From contig NW_018343990.1 in assembly GCF_002099425.1 (NCBI RefSeq), positions 1 to 64,000 of the forward strand: DNA of 64,000 nucleotides, given 5' to 3'. The DNA comes from Phascolarctos cinereus. Taxonomy: Eukaryota; Chordata; Mammalia; Diprotodontia; Phascolarctidae. The notes beneath the pieces were generated by a model that worked only from the letters and a program-made list of their open reading frames with translations, ran no database searches and was not told the DNA's origin. Shown here in pieces: positions 54,700 to 64,000 of this stretch (its first letter is position 1; each line of letters starts with the position of its first letter). A program made the position numbers and the translations under genes.

Positions 54700-54938
54700 A
54701 GCTAATCTAAAGTAGTAGATAGAGATCTAACCTTAGGGGCAGAAAGACCTGGGTTCAAGGCCTACCTCTGACCCACACTAAGTGACCCTGAATTGGACAC
54801 CCCAAATTGTTGGGGTTCTGTAATATTTCAGTAGCAAAGAAAAGATATCTTTTGCCTTTCATTGCATTCTCAGCACATAGCACAGTGCCTTAAGTACCTA
54901 CACAGGGTAGGTACTTAAGTGGCTATTGACTGACAACT
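54700..54938 (+). repeat. MIR-type head fragment then L2 3' end, sense, with a 13-bp hairpin
   Basis: 54700-54815: tagtagatagagatctaacc and gacctgggttcaaggcctac (SINE head). 54848-54938: cagcacatagcacagtgcct, an L2 3' end. Perfect 13-base inverted arms lie at 54889-54901 and 54907-54919 with a 5-base loop. Confidence 0.7.
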
Positions 54939-55059
54939 GATGAATAGGTTTTCCTTATCCAGGAGTTCTTTATAGCAATAAAATCACAGTTGTAGTCTTT
55001 ATCCCTCTGTGGCACAAGAAGGTTGAATATGGAACAATGGGTGAAAGTAGAAAGAAGGG

Positions 55060-55256
55060 AGACAGATTTCACCTTAAGGAAATGGAAAGCTTCTTATTGA
55101 TTAACCATGTCCAAAATTTATGGGGGTTGCTTCACTAGAGGTTTCCAAAGAGAAGGTGGGAACCGTTTATTGAAACTGTTATAGAAAAGATTCTGGATTA
55201 GCCATTAACTGGACGAGATGGCATCTCTGATTCATTCCAGCTCTGAGAGCTGGTGT
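55060..55256 (+). repeat. CR1/L3 LINE 3' end, sense
   Basis: agaggtttccaaagagaagg, gattctggattagccattaa, ctggacgagatggcatctct, then gattcattccagctctgaga, the CR1/L3 terminal order. Confidence 0.65.
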
Positions 55257-55259
55257 CCT

Positions 55260-55690
55260 AACCAAGCTGAAGGGAGGTCCTTCTGGAGGCAAGGAGAAAA
55301 GCCCAAGTGACTCTGGAGACGCCCTCTGGCTAAACATTTCAAGGATTCTGAGCCAAAGACGCAATCAATCGCCCTGCTTCCACAGGGGTGGAAGAGTGAC
55401 CCTTTTGAGAGACTGGGTAATTCTCAAAATGTTGGCTTTAACTAACAGATATGATGGATTGCGATGAAGAAGAGTCACAGGAGTGATTGTTAGGCAAATC
55501 CAAAAATGATTTATTTTCCAGATAAGACAAAAGGATAAAATTTCATCTTCTTCTCTTTGTGTATTAAGAGATAGCATAAACCTTGTGTCAAAGAATCAGA
55601 TACAAGAATGAATACTAAATCAAACCTCATCAAGGTTTATTCTATGTAGCCATATGTGATGTTCATCTTCATACAATGAGATTCTTCTTT
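55260..55690. other. Single-copy DNA, nothing recognised
   Basis: The minus frames at 55179-55577 carry no domain and partly overlap the CR1/L3 end. No repeat recognised. Confidence 0.4.
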
Positions 55691-55691
55691 T

Positions 55692-55965
55692 TGACATTTA
55701 AAGACCTTTATGATCTGTCTTCAATCTCTATATTTAGGCATTTCATGTGATGTGTCCTTGTACGCTCTGTCCTTCATTCAGACTGGCCTCCTTGCTGTTC
55801 CATATACACAACACCCCATCTCCCACTTCCATGCCTTTTCCCAGCCAATTCTCCCCCCATCCTTGCAATGTTCTCCCTCTTCACCTCCAGTTCTTGGAAT
55901 TCCTAGTTCCATTTCAAGTGAATCAGCTCAGGTGCTACCTCTTTCCCCTGCCTCCTTCCCACCCC
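55692..55965 (+). repeat. L2 LINE fragment, sense
   Basis: acatttaaagacctttatga, tctgtcttcaatctctatat, cattcagactggcctccttg, ctgttccatatacacaacac and tcaaatg-type text (gaatcagctcaggtgctacc). The two overlapping Pro/Ser-rich frames are remnants, not genes. Confidence 0.78.
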
Positions 55966-55967
55966 CA

Positions 55968-56035
55968 ATCATTCAGTAAACATTTATTAAGTGCCAACTA
56001 TGTCTTAGGCACTGTGTTAAACAGAAAGATGTCTA
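55968..56035 (-). repeat. L2 3' terminus, antisense
   Basis: ttcagtaaacatttattaag, tgccaactatgtcttaggca and ctgtgttaaac. Confidence 0.75.
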
Positions 56036-56039
56036 GAAT

Positions 56040-56335
56040 GAGACACAAATAGGACAAGATTAGTTGCTAATTAAACTTTTTTTCTATTCTTTGTTGACAG
56101 AAATATTCATGTTTGTCAATGTCTGTCAAGGTTACAATAAAAAAAATTGTTTCTGAAACTTGAGAACAGGCTCTGTATTGCATCTTTTTATCCCTAGCAC
56201 CAAACATAGGACTTGAATATATAACACTTTCAAAATACTCTGATGTATCTGTGATCTCATTGATTTTGGATACTCTCCAGGGGTGCATACCACATTCCTC
56301 TCATGCCTAACCAACCCACAGGACCCTCATCCAAG
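56040..56335. other. Single-copy DNA, possibly old L2 at 56160-56215
   Basis: gagaacaggctctgtattgc, then atctttttatccctagcacc, resembles an L2 3' end (sense). Otherwise nothing recognised. Confidence 0.35.
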
Positions 56336-56339
56336 CTCC

Positions 56340-56660
56340 TCCCTAAGTACACCAAGGAAGTTTATGCAAAGTACTTACAACCTCCCTTGATTTTTCTGAC
56401 GTTACATGGGTACCTTAGGCTGTGTACCCTCCTATGTCTCACCCTTGATGCATGACTGGCCCATCTCCTCTTTTTATCATCCGTTTTCATGGTAGCACCT
56501 TTTATTCCAGTTTCTCTTTGAAGTTCCTCATTGGTTCCATGTTGCAGTCTGATCATGTCAGCCATGTGCCTTTCACTTGTTCTATGTATGATTATTTTTT
56601 AATTCTTCAAAGACTGCTGTCTTGTAGTCATATAATGCTGGTAGAAATTGGGGATTTTAT
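56340..56660 (-). repeat. RTE-type LINE fragment, antisense (C-terminal ORF remnant)
   Basis: The minus frame 56362-56565 contains NEELQRETGIK followed, about ten residues on, by KKRRWASHASR. These match the closing ORF blocks of RTE-type LINEs (NEELRRRTGI.D and KRRWAGHVAR). The text just upstream on that strand is weakly compatible with the preceding block. Short, with only one block pair, so moderate certainty; a craft-like endonuclease-RT relative of another LINE clade is possible. Confidence 0.5.
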
Positions 56661-56664
56661 AAGG

Positions 56665-57170
56665 TAAGTTGTTTCTGGGAAAAGCTTGGAGTCTTTGCAG
56701 TTTTCAGAAGACCAATAGACCTTGCTTTATAAAGTTTGTTGAATGCAACAGAATTAAACTCAGGTCCTCTGACTCTTTCTGGCTCTTTTTTGCTATGCTA
56801 TCCATGACCTCTCCTTTGTGTCTTTGTTCACCCTGTTAACTCTCTCAGGGGTGTCTGTCTGTGTGTGTTTCTTATAACCTGAGTGATCTAGGCCTGATCT
56901 TCCAAACTGCAGGGCTTTTCAGTTCTTTTTAGCTACATTACCACTCTGCTTCTGGGCTCTTCTTTCATTTTCTCACAATTCCTTATGGTAAGAGGGGCTA
57001 GCTTGTCAGTCTAAGTCTCACCTCATCAGTTACATGGCAGGGCAAACTCTCCAGGGTACTAAGCAGGAGAAAAATGGGTGACTTTACTGAGAGCAGTGGG
57101 CATTAAGTATGCATCTCCAGTAGCCTGGTGTCTTTGGGGATGACAAGGAAGCACTATGTGCTGCATTCAT
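56665..57170. other. Single-copy DNA, nothing recognised
   Basis: No repeat or gene recognised. A short TG run lies near 56850-56870. Confidence 0.4.
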
Positions 57171-57176
57171 AGATAA

Positions 57177-57405
57177 GTGGAAGGAAGGAAGGAAGGAAGG
57201 AAGGAAGGAAGGAAGGAAGGAAGGAAGGAAGGAAGGAAGGAAGGAAGGAAGGAAGGAAGGAAGGAAGGAAAAGAGGAAGTGAGGAAGGGAGGGAGGAAAG
57301 AAGAAAAAAGGGAGGGAGGGAGGCAAGGAGGAAGGGGGGAGGGAAAGAGGAAGATGAAGAAAACAAGGGAGGGAGGGAGAGAAGGAGGAAAGACAGAAGG
57401 AAAGA
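57177..57405. repeat. (GGAA)n microsatellite with a degenerate purine-rich flank
   Basis: Pure GGAA units at 57178-57270, then GGGA/GGAG/GAAGA-rich sequence to about 57405. The proline/serine-rich frames on the minus strand are artefacts. Confidence 0.95.
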
Positions 57406-57605
57406 AGCAGGTACTACCTGTAGAGAGGCATTTCTTTATCCCTGTCACTCTCCTTCCCACTCTGCCTTGTTAGTGCTCTTTCTACCTACCCTGAAAATTA
57501 ATTTATATTTACTTTGTATATACTTTGTACAAGATGAAGAAAATGTATCATCTAAACTGTGATTTGCAGTGAGAAGGACAACTATAGTGCTGGACAACCA
57601 GAGCA

Positions 57606-57703
57606 TATGTGTGTGTGTGTATACATACATACATGCACACATGTATGCATGTATATGGAGAGAGAGAAAGAGAAAAGGGGGAGGGAAGAAGGGAGTGAGA
57701 AGG

Positions 57704-57734
<31 letters not shown>

Positions 57735-57758
57735 AGGAGGAAGAGGAGGAGGAGGAGT
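57606..57758. repeat. TG/CA-rich and (AG)n low-complexity tract
   Basis: TGTGTG with ACATACATAC at 57607-57650, then GA-rich sequence with a pure AG run at 57703-57730 and GGA units to 57758. Confidence 0.93.
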
Positions 57759-57949
57759 AATATCTACTAGAGAGCTTTCCCACTGGGCTGGACTAGTTTC
57801 ATCTAAGGAGGTCCCAGCCATGCTGATGTTTTTCCCTATGTAAGTGGGGTAACCCATACACCTCAACCCATTAAGGTAACTAACAAGTTACAAGGACAAG
57901 AAAGTAAAAAAAAAAATTGTTCTACTCATAAGAGATGGCTTGGGAAAAG

Positions 57950-58178
57950 GCTCAGAATTGAAGCAAGGGTGGAATGCAGAAACTTCTAGAAGGCTAGTGA
58001 GGATGGAATTGAGGGTTTCAGCCAGAGCATGAATTTTACCTGTATCCGTAATGAAATACTTATTGAGTATGTTGTACCGAGGTGAGAATGGGGGTGGGGG
58101 GAGGGCGTTAATTGTGTTATAGGTTGCATGAGATGACCTCTGAAGTCTTTTCCAACTATGAGAATTTATGGGATTTTC
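57950..58178 (+). repeat. CR1/L3 LINE 3' end, sense
   Basis: Weak upstream part, then gttgcatgagatgacctctg, aagtcttttccaactatgag and aatttatgg at 58125-58172, the CR1/L3 closing segment. Confidence 0.55.
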
Positions 58179-58299
58179 TGATGGCCATTCTGGAAGACAG
58201 CAATGGAAACATAGTGCCTTTGTACCTCAAATTTATAAAGGCAAGGCAAATCCTATGCAAGAGACAGTGGAATAGCCAAAGAAGGTTGCTGTTTATTGT

Positions 58300-58478
58300 C
58301 AAGTTCACTGAGTCACCTGGCACAAGGCATTTCACCTCCCTAGGCCCTAGGTTACCCATTTGTCAGATGGGGACAATAACTGTCCTGCTACCTCCCAGAG
58401 CTTTTTGGGGGGAAAAAAGATAAGAGTTGTAAAGGTATTTTAAAAGATTAAAAATCACCATATAAATGTCACTAAACT
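58300..58478 (+). repeat. MIR SINE, sense
   Basis: ctgagtcacctggcacaagg, catttcacctccctaggccc, ttgtcagatggggacaataa, ctgctacctcccagagcttt and gtaaaggtattttaaaagat. Confidence 0.8.
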
Positions 58479-58654
58479 TTCCTTTAAACTGTTTATCATT
58501 TTAATGATCAACCAGCCTTGCAGATAGTTTTCAAGATTCATTAGCATCCTGCTTCTTCATTTCCCCCTCTCCAGAAGTTTTATGTGATCTTCCAAACCTG
58601 AGCTAATTATATCATATTTCCCAGCATTACTTCCCTTTAGTTTTATTTACTTAT

Positions 58655-58888
58655 TTTCCATTTGTGTATAGGTTTCAAGATTTTTTAAGCACTTCACACA
58701 CAGTATTTTATTTTCTCCTCACAGCCCTCTTGAGGTAGACACATTATTTATCCCCTTTTTACAGATGAGGAGCCTAGGCTCAGAGATGTTAAGTGACTTG
58801 ACCAGGGTCACACGACTACTAAGTATCTAAAGCCCTTTTCAACAGCAGGTCTTCCCAGTCCAGCTATCTATTATCCCAAACTGCTTTA
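58655..58888 (-). repeat. MIR SINE, antisense, full length
   Basis: ttaagcacttcacacacagt, ctcctcacagccctcttgag, ttttacagatgaggagccta, gacttgaccagggtcacacg and caacagcaggtcttcccagt. Confidence 0.9.
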
Positions 58889-58929
58889 CATAACATTGTC
58901 ACATCATTAAGTTATTACAATAGCAGCAT

Positions 58930-59785
58930 CTTCTTTTTAAAATTTTATTTTTGCTACTTTTCCAATAAACAAATATTAACTTTTTTCAAGGAAAGGAGAG
59001 AGGGAGGGAAGAAGCGAGGAATGGAGGGAGAAGAAGAAAAAAGAAAACCCTCAACATAAATATGCCAAGTCAATTGATATAAATTTCTTCATCGACCACA
59101 TCCAAAAACGTTTATTTTTTTTTCCTCACATTTTGAGTCCATCATCTCTCTCTCACGAGATAGGTAACATGCTGCATTTTTGGTCTTCTGAATTCATGGC
59201 TCACTAATATGTTAATCAAAGTTCCAAAGACTTTCAAAGTTGTTTTTCTTTGCAATGCCATTTTAGAAATTGTTCTCTTCGTTTTGCTAACTTCACCTTA
59301 CAGCATTTCCTAGAGGGGCTTCCCAGTTTCCTCTGAAACTGTCCATTTTGTCCTTTCTTACAGTTCTTTACATTTGCCTAGCATAATTTTTTTAGCTATT
59401 CTCCAATAGAAAGGTATATCCATCCTTTCCAGTTGTTTGCTACTATGAAAAGAGCTTCCATAAATGTTTCTGCACCACTGGGTCCTTTTTTTCCTCTGGT
59501 ATAACTGGAATATACACCTACTAGTGGTACTGCTAAGTCAAAAGACATGCACAATTTCAAGGCTTTGGAGGCATAGTTCCAAACGGCTTTCCAGAATTTC
59601 TGGACCAAATCGCAGCTCCATACACTGCATTAATATGCTTGTTTTCTTACAGCCTTCCAACATTTGTCATTTTCCTTATTTGTCATCTTTGTCAATCTGA
59701 TTGGTACGAAGTGGAACCTCAGAGCTGCTTTAATTTTCATTTCTTTATTTATTAGTTATTTTGTAGCATTTTGGCTTTTTCCCAA
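58930..59785 (-). repeat. L1 LINE 3' region, antisense
   Basis: Marsupial L1 3' UTR/ORF2 end read backwards: cttcaccttacagcatttcc, agctattctccaatagaaag, tgctactatgaaaagagctt, cataaatgtttctgcaccac, cggctttccagaatttctgg, ttgtcatctttgtcaatctg, attggtacgaagtggaacct, cagagctgctttaattttca. It is cut off at the ERV LTR target site. Confidence 0.8.
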
Positions 59786-59795
59786 TTAATTCCCC

Positions 59796-60218
59796 TGTTA
59801 GGGATCTGTAAGGATGTAGAGGGCCACAGACAGTTCACAAGATGTCACTGGAGGGCTGAGGCCCCTCTTGGGTGCTGGTCCACGAGCAAGGTTGCCTGGT
59901 TCGGTGCTCTGTCCTATGTCTCTTTAATTTCCCTAGTTACTCATTAGTCATTAACAGTGTATTTGTGATTGGTGTTGGGTAAGTGCATGGACTGTGCATG
60001 CACTGTCCACAAACACAGCATGGGTTATACGTCATTGTAACTTGAGAAAGAGTTCCTGTTATTTTACTATATAAGTGCTTTGATAAAAATAAATGGAGTT
60101 GCTGCCAACTTTTTGCCCGCCTCATTAATGCGTGCTTGGAGGGAAAGATCAAGCTGGACTTGAATCTTTCAGGAGAGCTTCCAAAGTGAGCTCATAGCCC
60201 ATTGGGCTGGTCGTGACA
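59796..60218 (+). mobile_element. Solo LTR of an endogenous retrovirus (class II/ERVK-like by target-site length)
   Basis: A 423-base unit from TGTTAGGGATC to GTCGTGACA with the canonical TG...CA ends, flanked by an exact 6-bp direct repeat ttcccc (59790-59795 and 60219-60224). Internally it has a TATA-like tactatataag near 60066 and an AATAAA signal near 60089, in U3-R order for the plus strand. No internal retroviral sequence lies beside it, so it is the relic left by LTR-LTR recombination. The 6-bp duplication is usual for class II (ERV2). It lies at the end of an older antisense L1. The intact duplication suggests it is younger than the L2/MIR layer. The 71-codon minus frame here is LTR sequence. 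Confidence 0.85.
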
Positions 60219-60224
60219 TTCCCC

Positions 60225-60380
60225 CACAAAGATTTCAATAAAAAACAAATCAACCTAGCAACTTAGTATATTATTGCTCTTAGATTGACCACTTTTCATT
60301 AGGCCTAATCTAACTTCTTTTAAACCCAAGGATACTCATTTTACCTTACAGCTGAATTAATATTTACAAACAAGGTTCTA
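60225..60380. other. Single-copy DNA
   Basis: No recognisable continuation of the L1 beyond the LTR. Nothing else seen. Confidence 0.4.
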
Positions 60381-60382
60381 AT

Positions 60383-60510
60383 TCTTGAAATATAACTCAG
60401 AAACCTTGTGACCTTTCACCTCTTTATTGCTTGGTTTCTTTATCTGTTAAAGGAGAATATTGATCTAGATGAGCTCTAAGGGCCCTTCTAGTCCTAAAGT
60501 GCTTTAATTT
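60383..60510 (+). repeat. MIR/THER-type SINE 3' part, sense
   Basis: accttgtgacctttcacctc, tatctgttaaaggagaatat, gatctagatgagctctaagg and gcccttctagtcctaaagtg. Confidence 0.75.
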
Positions 60511-60547
60511 CTTAAGTTTCATCCTGTTGGCTCATCAAAGTATCTGA

Positions 60548-60694
60548 TTTTTTTTTTTGGTGAGGCAATCAGGGTTAAGTGACTTTCCCAGGGTCACACA
60601 GCTAGTAAGTGTCAAGTGTCTGAAGCCGGATTTGAACTCAGATCCTCTTGACTCCAAGGCTGGAACTCTACCCATTATACCACCTAGCTGCCCC
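60548..60694 (-). mobile_element. Marsupial SINE, short A-tailed form, antisense, with target duplication
   Basis: Poly-T tail, ggtgaggcaatcagggttaa, ccagggtcacacagctagta, gccggatttgaactcagatc, cattataccacctagctgcc. An exact 11-bp aaagtatctga flanks it at 60537-60547 and 60695-60705. Confidence 0.96.
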
Positions 60695-60705
60695 AAAGTA
60701 TCTGA

Positions 60706-61115
60706 CTTCTAAGGCAATAAACTCCAAAGAATTATTTTAAATGATATTCCATATGGGGATTTGGAATTGCTTATAAATAAGGAAGATTAGATCCTCCCCC
60801 TCAAAGAGAAAGGGAAATTGTAACCCTGTTCAGTCACCAAATCTAAGCCGCATAAAAAATGAAAACATCCAGTGGTATTGCCATGGGGTAAATTATTTTC
60901 CTTCAAGTTCATAATAGGAAATGATAAGCTTAAGGCCAAGAGTTTGGGGCCCACTGGAGCAGACACGTGGGGCAGCACCTGAAGAAAATAGGATACAAAT
61001 AAACTTGACATTTTGGGGCCAATCAAATGCCCTCTCATTTTATGTATTCCTTCACTGGAAGTAACTTTTATTGAGTCTTTTTTGCTTTTTTAACGTCATC
61101 TACTGTTGGTAGAAA
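60706..61115. other. Single-copy DNA, nothing recognised
   Basis: The 83-codon minus frame 60787-61038 has no domain. No repeat recognised. Confidence 0.4.
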
Positions 61116-61119
61116 CACA

Positions 61120-61248
61120 ACATAGGGTTTCTCATGACAACCATGTGAGGTAGGAGGGCAAATATTATTGTTCCCATTCAACAGATGGGTATCTTGAGGC
61201 ACAGGTAGGTAAAATCATTTGCCTCAGGTTCACTCATTGATCTTGACA
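61120..61248 (-). repeat. MIR SINE fragment, antisense
   Basis: catgacaaccatgtgaggta, ttgttcccattcaacagatg, ggcacaggtaggtaaaatca and gcctcaggttcactcattga. Confidence 0.75.
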
Positions 61249-61364
61249 AAAGCAAAAAAAAAGAACCATCGTTTTCTATCTATTTCACTATTATTTGTAC
61301 AAGATTTTGCCTCCTATAGCTACAAATGTAAGATTTCTACCATTTTCTAGTGGGGCCATCACAG

Positions 61365-61445
61365 ATATACATAGGATCCATAGTTTAAGGGACCTCAGAA
61401 ATCATCTGGTCCAACCAAAAGTTAAATCATTACTCCTTCCCCCAT
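61365..61445 (+). repeat. CR1/L3- or MIR3-like scrap
   Basis: catagtttaagggacctcag, aaatcatctggtccaaccaa. Too short to choose between the families, so the strand is provisional. Confidence 0.5.
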
Positions 61446-61449
61446 TCCC

Positions 61450-62395
61450 CAGTACCACTCACTGAACAAGCACATTCACACTTTCTTAGTGAAATGGGCA
61501 CCTGTAAGTTACAGAAGGCATCTTGGCAAAACATCAAAGCCTCACAAGACCTCACATCCAGGTCATCAGTATGATTATGAAGAGAAGGGATTAGGATCTG
61601 CATACTCTACTGGAAAGGAGAGAAAGGAGTCAAAGGATTTTTTTTAAAAAAATAATAATAATTATGTCATTAAAATACCAAGCTTTGATGACACTAAAAA
61701 TAACAAGATCAAAATTTCTGTTCCAGCAAAATTGTTGCTAGCCATAATCTTGACCATCCAGGGACCCTGGGTATCACAGAAAACAGCCTAGAGGGGAAAC
61801 ATTCAGAAGGGCATGTGTATGTGACTTTCAGTTGCTGTATGCATGACTGGTTCTGATTGGGTTCAGAAGCTTAGTGTGCCTGTGCTTACTTGCTCTCTGA
61901 AATGAAGAGCCCTTATTAGCAATGCTTCCCTAAACCAGAAACACGATCTGAGTAGCTAGAGGTTAATGAGAAAAAACAACCCTGTGGCCCAGCCCCAGCC
62001 CCATCTAATAAATTACAGTTGCTTAACTTTGGGGTTTTCTTATGATATCTTGATCAGAGCCAAGAGCGAGGGGAATGGAATGTCTGATAAGGGAGACAGA
62101 AAGTTTTTAGGGCAAGGGACTGAAAAGACTACCAAAACTTCGACAGCTATCAACATACACTCTGTGAGCTCACAGCGCAGAGGGAAACATCTCCTTAAAC
62201 GGATTTTCCAAGAGACTACAATAGAACTAAAGGGATGGAGGTGAAATGAAATTATTTTTAAAGGCAAAACATATTGAGTAGATCCTACACTGGAAACAGA
62301 AGTCCATGTTTCATCAATTAAAAAAAAAAGAGTCCACCAAGAAAGGACAAATAATCAACTACAATGTTTCAGATGTACAAGTGATCTCCAAATTT
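61450..62395. other. Repeat-free DNA; possible conserved block at 61690-62260
   Basis: No transposon text. Examples are aaattgttgctagccataat, gccctttattagcaatgctt-like text and tgatatcttgatcagagcca. The 92-codon plus frame 61966-62244 and its antisense partner have no domain. No promoter or splice evidence. Confidence 0.3.
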
Positions 62396-62768
62396 TAGAG
62401 CTGTAAGAGATGGTTGTTATTGTTCACTCATGTTCATCTAGTTGTAACCCCAGTTTTGGGGTTTTCTTGGCAAAGATATTAGAGTTGTTTGCCATTTCCA
62501 TCTCCAGTTCATTTTATAAATGAGGAAACTGAGGCAAATAAGGTTAAGTGACTTGCCCAGGGTCACACAGCTAGTAAGTATCTGAGGCCGGATTTGAACT
62601 CAGGTCCTTCTGATCCCAGTCCTGGCTTTCTGTCCATTGTGCCACCTAGCTGCCCCAGAAGGGATGGTAGAGAGTATCTAATTAAGGTCTTCATTTTGTA
62701 GATGAGGAAAGTGAGCCTCAGAGAGGTAATTTGTCCAAGACCAAAGAATGAGCTTAGATACAACCAAG
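62396..62768 (-). repeat. MIR3-like SINE, antisense, split by a younger SINE
   Basis: The opening aattttagagctgtaagaga is at 62391-62413. The rest continues at 62659: ggtagagagtatctaattaa, tttgtagatgaggaaagtga and gagaggtaatttgtccaaga. The intervening 243 bases are a separate SINE. Confidence 0.82.
62414..62656 (-). mobile_element. Marsupial tRNA-derived SINE (long form), antisense, nested in MIR3-like SINE
   Basis: Tail ttgttattgttcactcatgt, tttggggttttcttggcaaa, gagttgtttgccatttccat, taaatgaggaaactgaggca, gacttgcccagggtcacaca, gccggatttgaactcaggtc, ctgtccattgtgccacctag, then ctgcccc. Flanks aagagatgg (62405-62413) and aagggatgg (62659-62667) agree at eight of nine bases. Confidence 0.95.
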
Positions 62769-62889
62769 AACATAAGAACTTCTTATATATGACTCACTCT
62801 GAAGGGTTAAGCTACTTACCATGAACCAAAAACAGTCAACACTAGGGCCTCCAATGACTTATACAAGGCTCAGGAAAATACTATATCAC

Positions 62890-63005
62890 ATCTCTTCCTT
62901 TTCTTTAAAATTACAGTTTGTACACTTTTTCCAGGAAACTCTTTCTAATTAGTCCCCTTTCTTCATCTATATATTATGCACTTCCTGTGGCCCTTTCATA
63001 ATTAC
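62890..63005 (+). repeat. L2 3' region, sense
   Basis: tttccaggaaactctttcta, attagtcccctttcttcatc, atgcacttcctgtggccctt. Confidence 0.6.
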
Positions 63006-63009
63006 TCAT

Positions 63010-63150
63010 AATTACTTCAACGAGAATTTATAAACTACTCACTCTGAGCAAGGCCCTGAGCTAGGCATTGGCAACAACAATTTTTTAAAAAGTGAGCCCT
63101 TTCCTCAAAGAGCTTATGGCCTACACATAAACAGATAAATGTATACATCT
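63010..63150 (-). repeat. L2 3' end, antisense
   Basis: gagaatttataaactactca, gcaaggccctgagctaggca, gagccctttcctcaaagagc, ttatggcctacacataaaca. It faces the sense L2 piece just before it. Confidence 0.75.
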
Positions 63151-63169
63151 ATTAATTTAATTAGTTGTT

Positions 63170-63328
63170 TGTCTATCATCCTAAAGGATGAGTATTATCA
63201 TCTCCACTTTGTAACTGATGAGACTGAGGAACAGAGTTTTTTTCCAAGGTTATACAACTCATTGAGGGCACAGGGGTATTAGAACCTAAGCTCATTATTC
63301 CCAGATTGTTGCTCTTGAGCCTTCCATC
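63170..63328 (-). repeat. MIR SINE, antisense
   Basis: agtattatcatctccacttt, taactgatgagactgaggaa, caaggttatacaactcattg, gtattagaacctaagctcat. Confidence 0.8.
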
Positions 63329-63386
63329 TAATTTGGCTCATTGCTCCCTTAAGCCAAACATCTAATTAACATAAGAGAGATGGATG

Positions 63387-63646
63387 GGTGGACAGCTAGG
63401 TGGTGCAGTGCATAGCAGGCTGGGCCTGAAGTCAAGGAAGCTCATTTTCCCAAGTTCAAATCTGCCCTCAAACATTTACTAGCTGTGTGACCCTAGGCAA
63501 GTCACTTAACCCTGTTTGCCTCACTTTCCTCACCTATAAAATGATCTGGAGAAGGAAATGGTAGAGCACTCCATTACCTTTGCCAAGAAAACCCTAAATG
63601 GGGTCCACTAAGAGTTGGACACAATTGAAAAATGACTAAACAAAAA
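63387..63646 (+). mobile_element. Marsupial tRNA-derived SINE (long form), sense, with target duplication
   Basis: gacagctaggtggtgcagtg, cccaagttcaaatctgccct, agctgtgtgaccctaggcaa, ctggagaaggaaatggtaga, acctttgccaagaaaaccct, gttggacacaattgaaaaat. agatggatg occurs at 63378-63386 and 63647-63655. With the antisense copy at 62414 it makes an inverted pair about 730 bases apart. Confidence 0.95.
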
Positions 63647-63655
63647 AGATGGATG

Positions 63656-64000
63656 ATTGAGGATGATTCATTATGATGACTAGATGCTAATCAATAGAAC
63701 AGCATAAACTACTCTTCTCCCCCCCAAAAAAACCCCCTTAAAATGAGCCTAATGTGTGTAATTTGAATGGTTTATGATTTTATTTCTCAGTGGCCCCAAG
63801 AAAATTTTCACCAAATGTTTGAAGGGTATCGTTCAAGGGAGTAGGCAGTTATAATATGAATTAATGTTAAGCTTGTCTTAAATTAGAAATGCAATGAGCA
63901 GCATTACTAGAAGGCAGAGCAGACCTCCATTTGAGAGAGCTAGGTAAGAAAAAAATTTTGTGCATTACCAAATGAAATATGCTCCGTGGACTATACCCAA
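63656..64000. other. Single-copy DNA, nothing recognised
   Basis: Ends the window with no recognised repeat or gene. Short C and A runs lie at 63718-63735. Confidence 0.4.

Noticed and set aside
61966-62244. 92-codon plus-strand frame as a possible exon
   Set aside because: No domain and open on the opposite strand as well. Kept only as part of a possibly conserved non-coding block.

Overview
The window is nuclear DNA of a marsupial mammal, and I can support no host protein-coding exon, tRNA, rRNA or other RNA gene in it. The marsupial call rests on the repeats. Many copies belong to the tRNA-derived SINE whose head reads ggggcagctaggtggc, in a short A-tailed form and a longer form with a shared tail (MAR1/WSINE1-like). 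There are two half-L1 (HAL1/L1 ORF1) elements with ORF1 text typical of marsupials, marsupial-type L1 3' ends, and a dense layer of old MIR/THER, L2 and CR1/L3 fragments. I cannot tell an American from an Australian marsupial by eye. The DNA is AT-rich, without a CpG island, and the open reading frames are short and low-complexity or repeat-derived. It reads as a gene desert or the inside of a very large intron.

Layout. 1-10.5 kb: mostly single-copy sequence with scattered SINEs, an L1 3' end and an 80-bp perfect AT palindrome (6462-6541). 10.5-15.9 kb: a (GGAA)n tract, an old HAL1-like element, then an L1 ORF2 to 3'-end fragment with a SINE inserted in it. 16-19.4 kb: L2 and MIR pieces. 19.6-21.85 kb: an antisense HAL1/L1 copy with a nearly open ORF1 and a repeated 5' region. 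22-36 kb: single-copy blocks, nested SINEs, L2/MIR fragments and microsatellites. 37.4-39.2 kb: a repeat-poor block with clustered TAATTA sites, the best candidate for a conserved enhancer. 40-47 kb: L2 and CR1/L3 copies broken up by SINEs. 47.2-53.9 kb: further repeat-poor blocks with the look of conserved non-coding DNA, separated by antisense L2 and L1. 54-64 kb: CR1/L3 ends, an RTE-type LINE fragment, an antisense L1 beside a solo class-II-like LTR (59796-60218) with a 6-bp target duplication, and young SINEs with clear target duplications.

What stands out is history and structure, not a gene system: the long palindrome, a 230-bp segment present twice (6831-7060 and 23564-23792) each time abutting a SINE 3' end, the HAL1 copy, several nested insertions with readable target duplications, and the repeat-poor TAATTA-rich blocks. 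I found no convincing new biological system. All family names are by recognition, without a database search.
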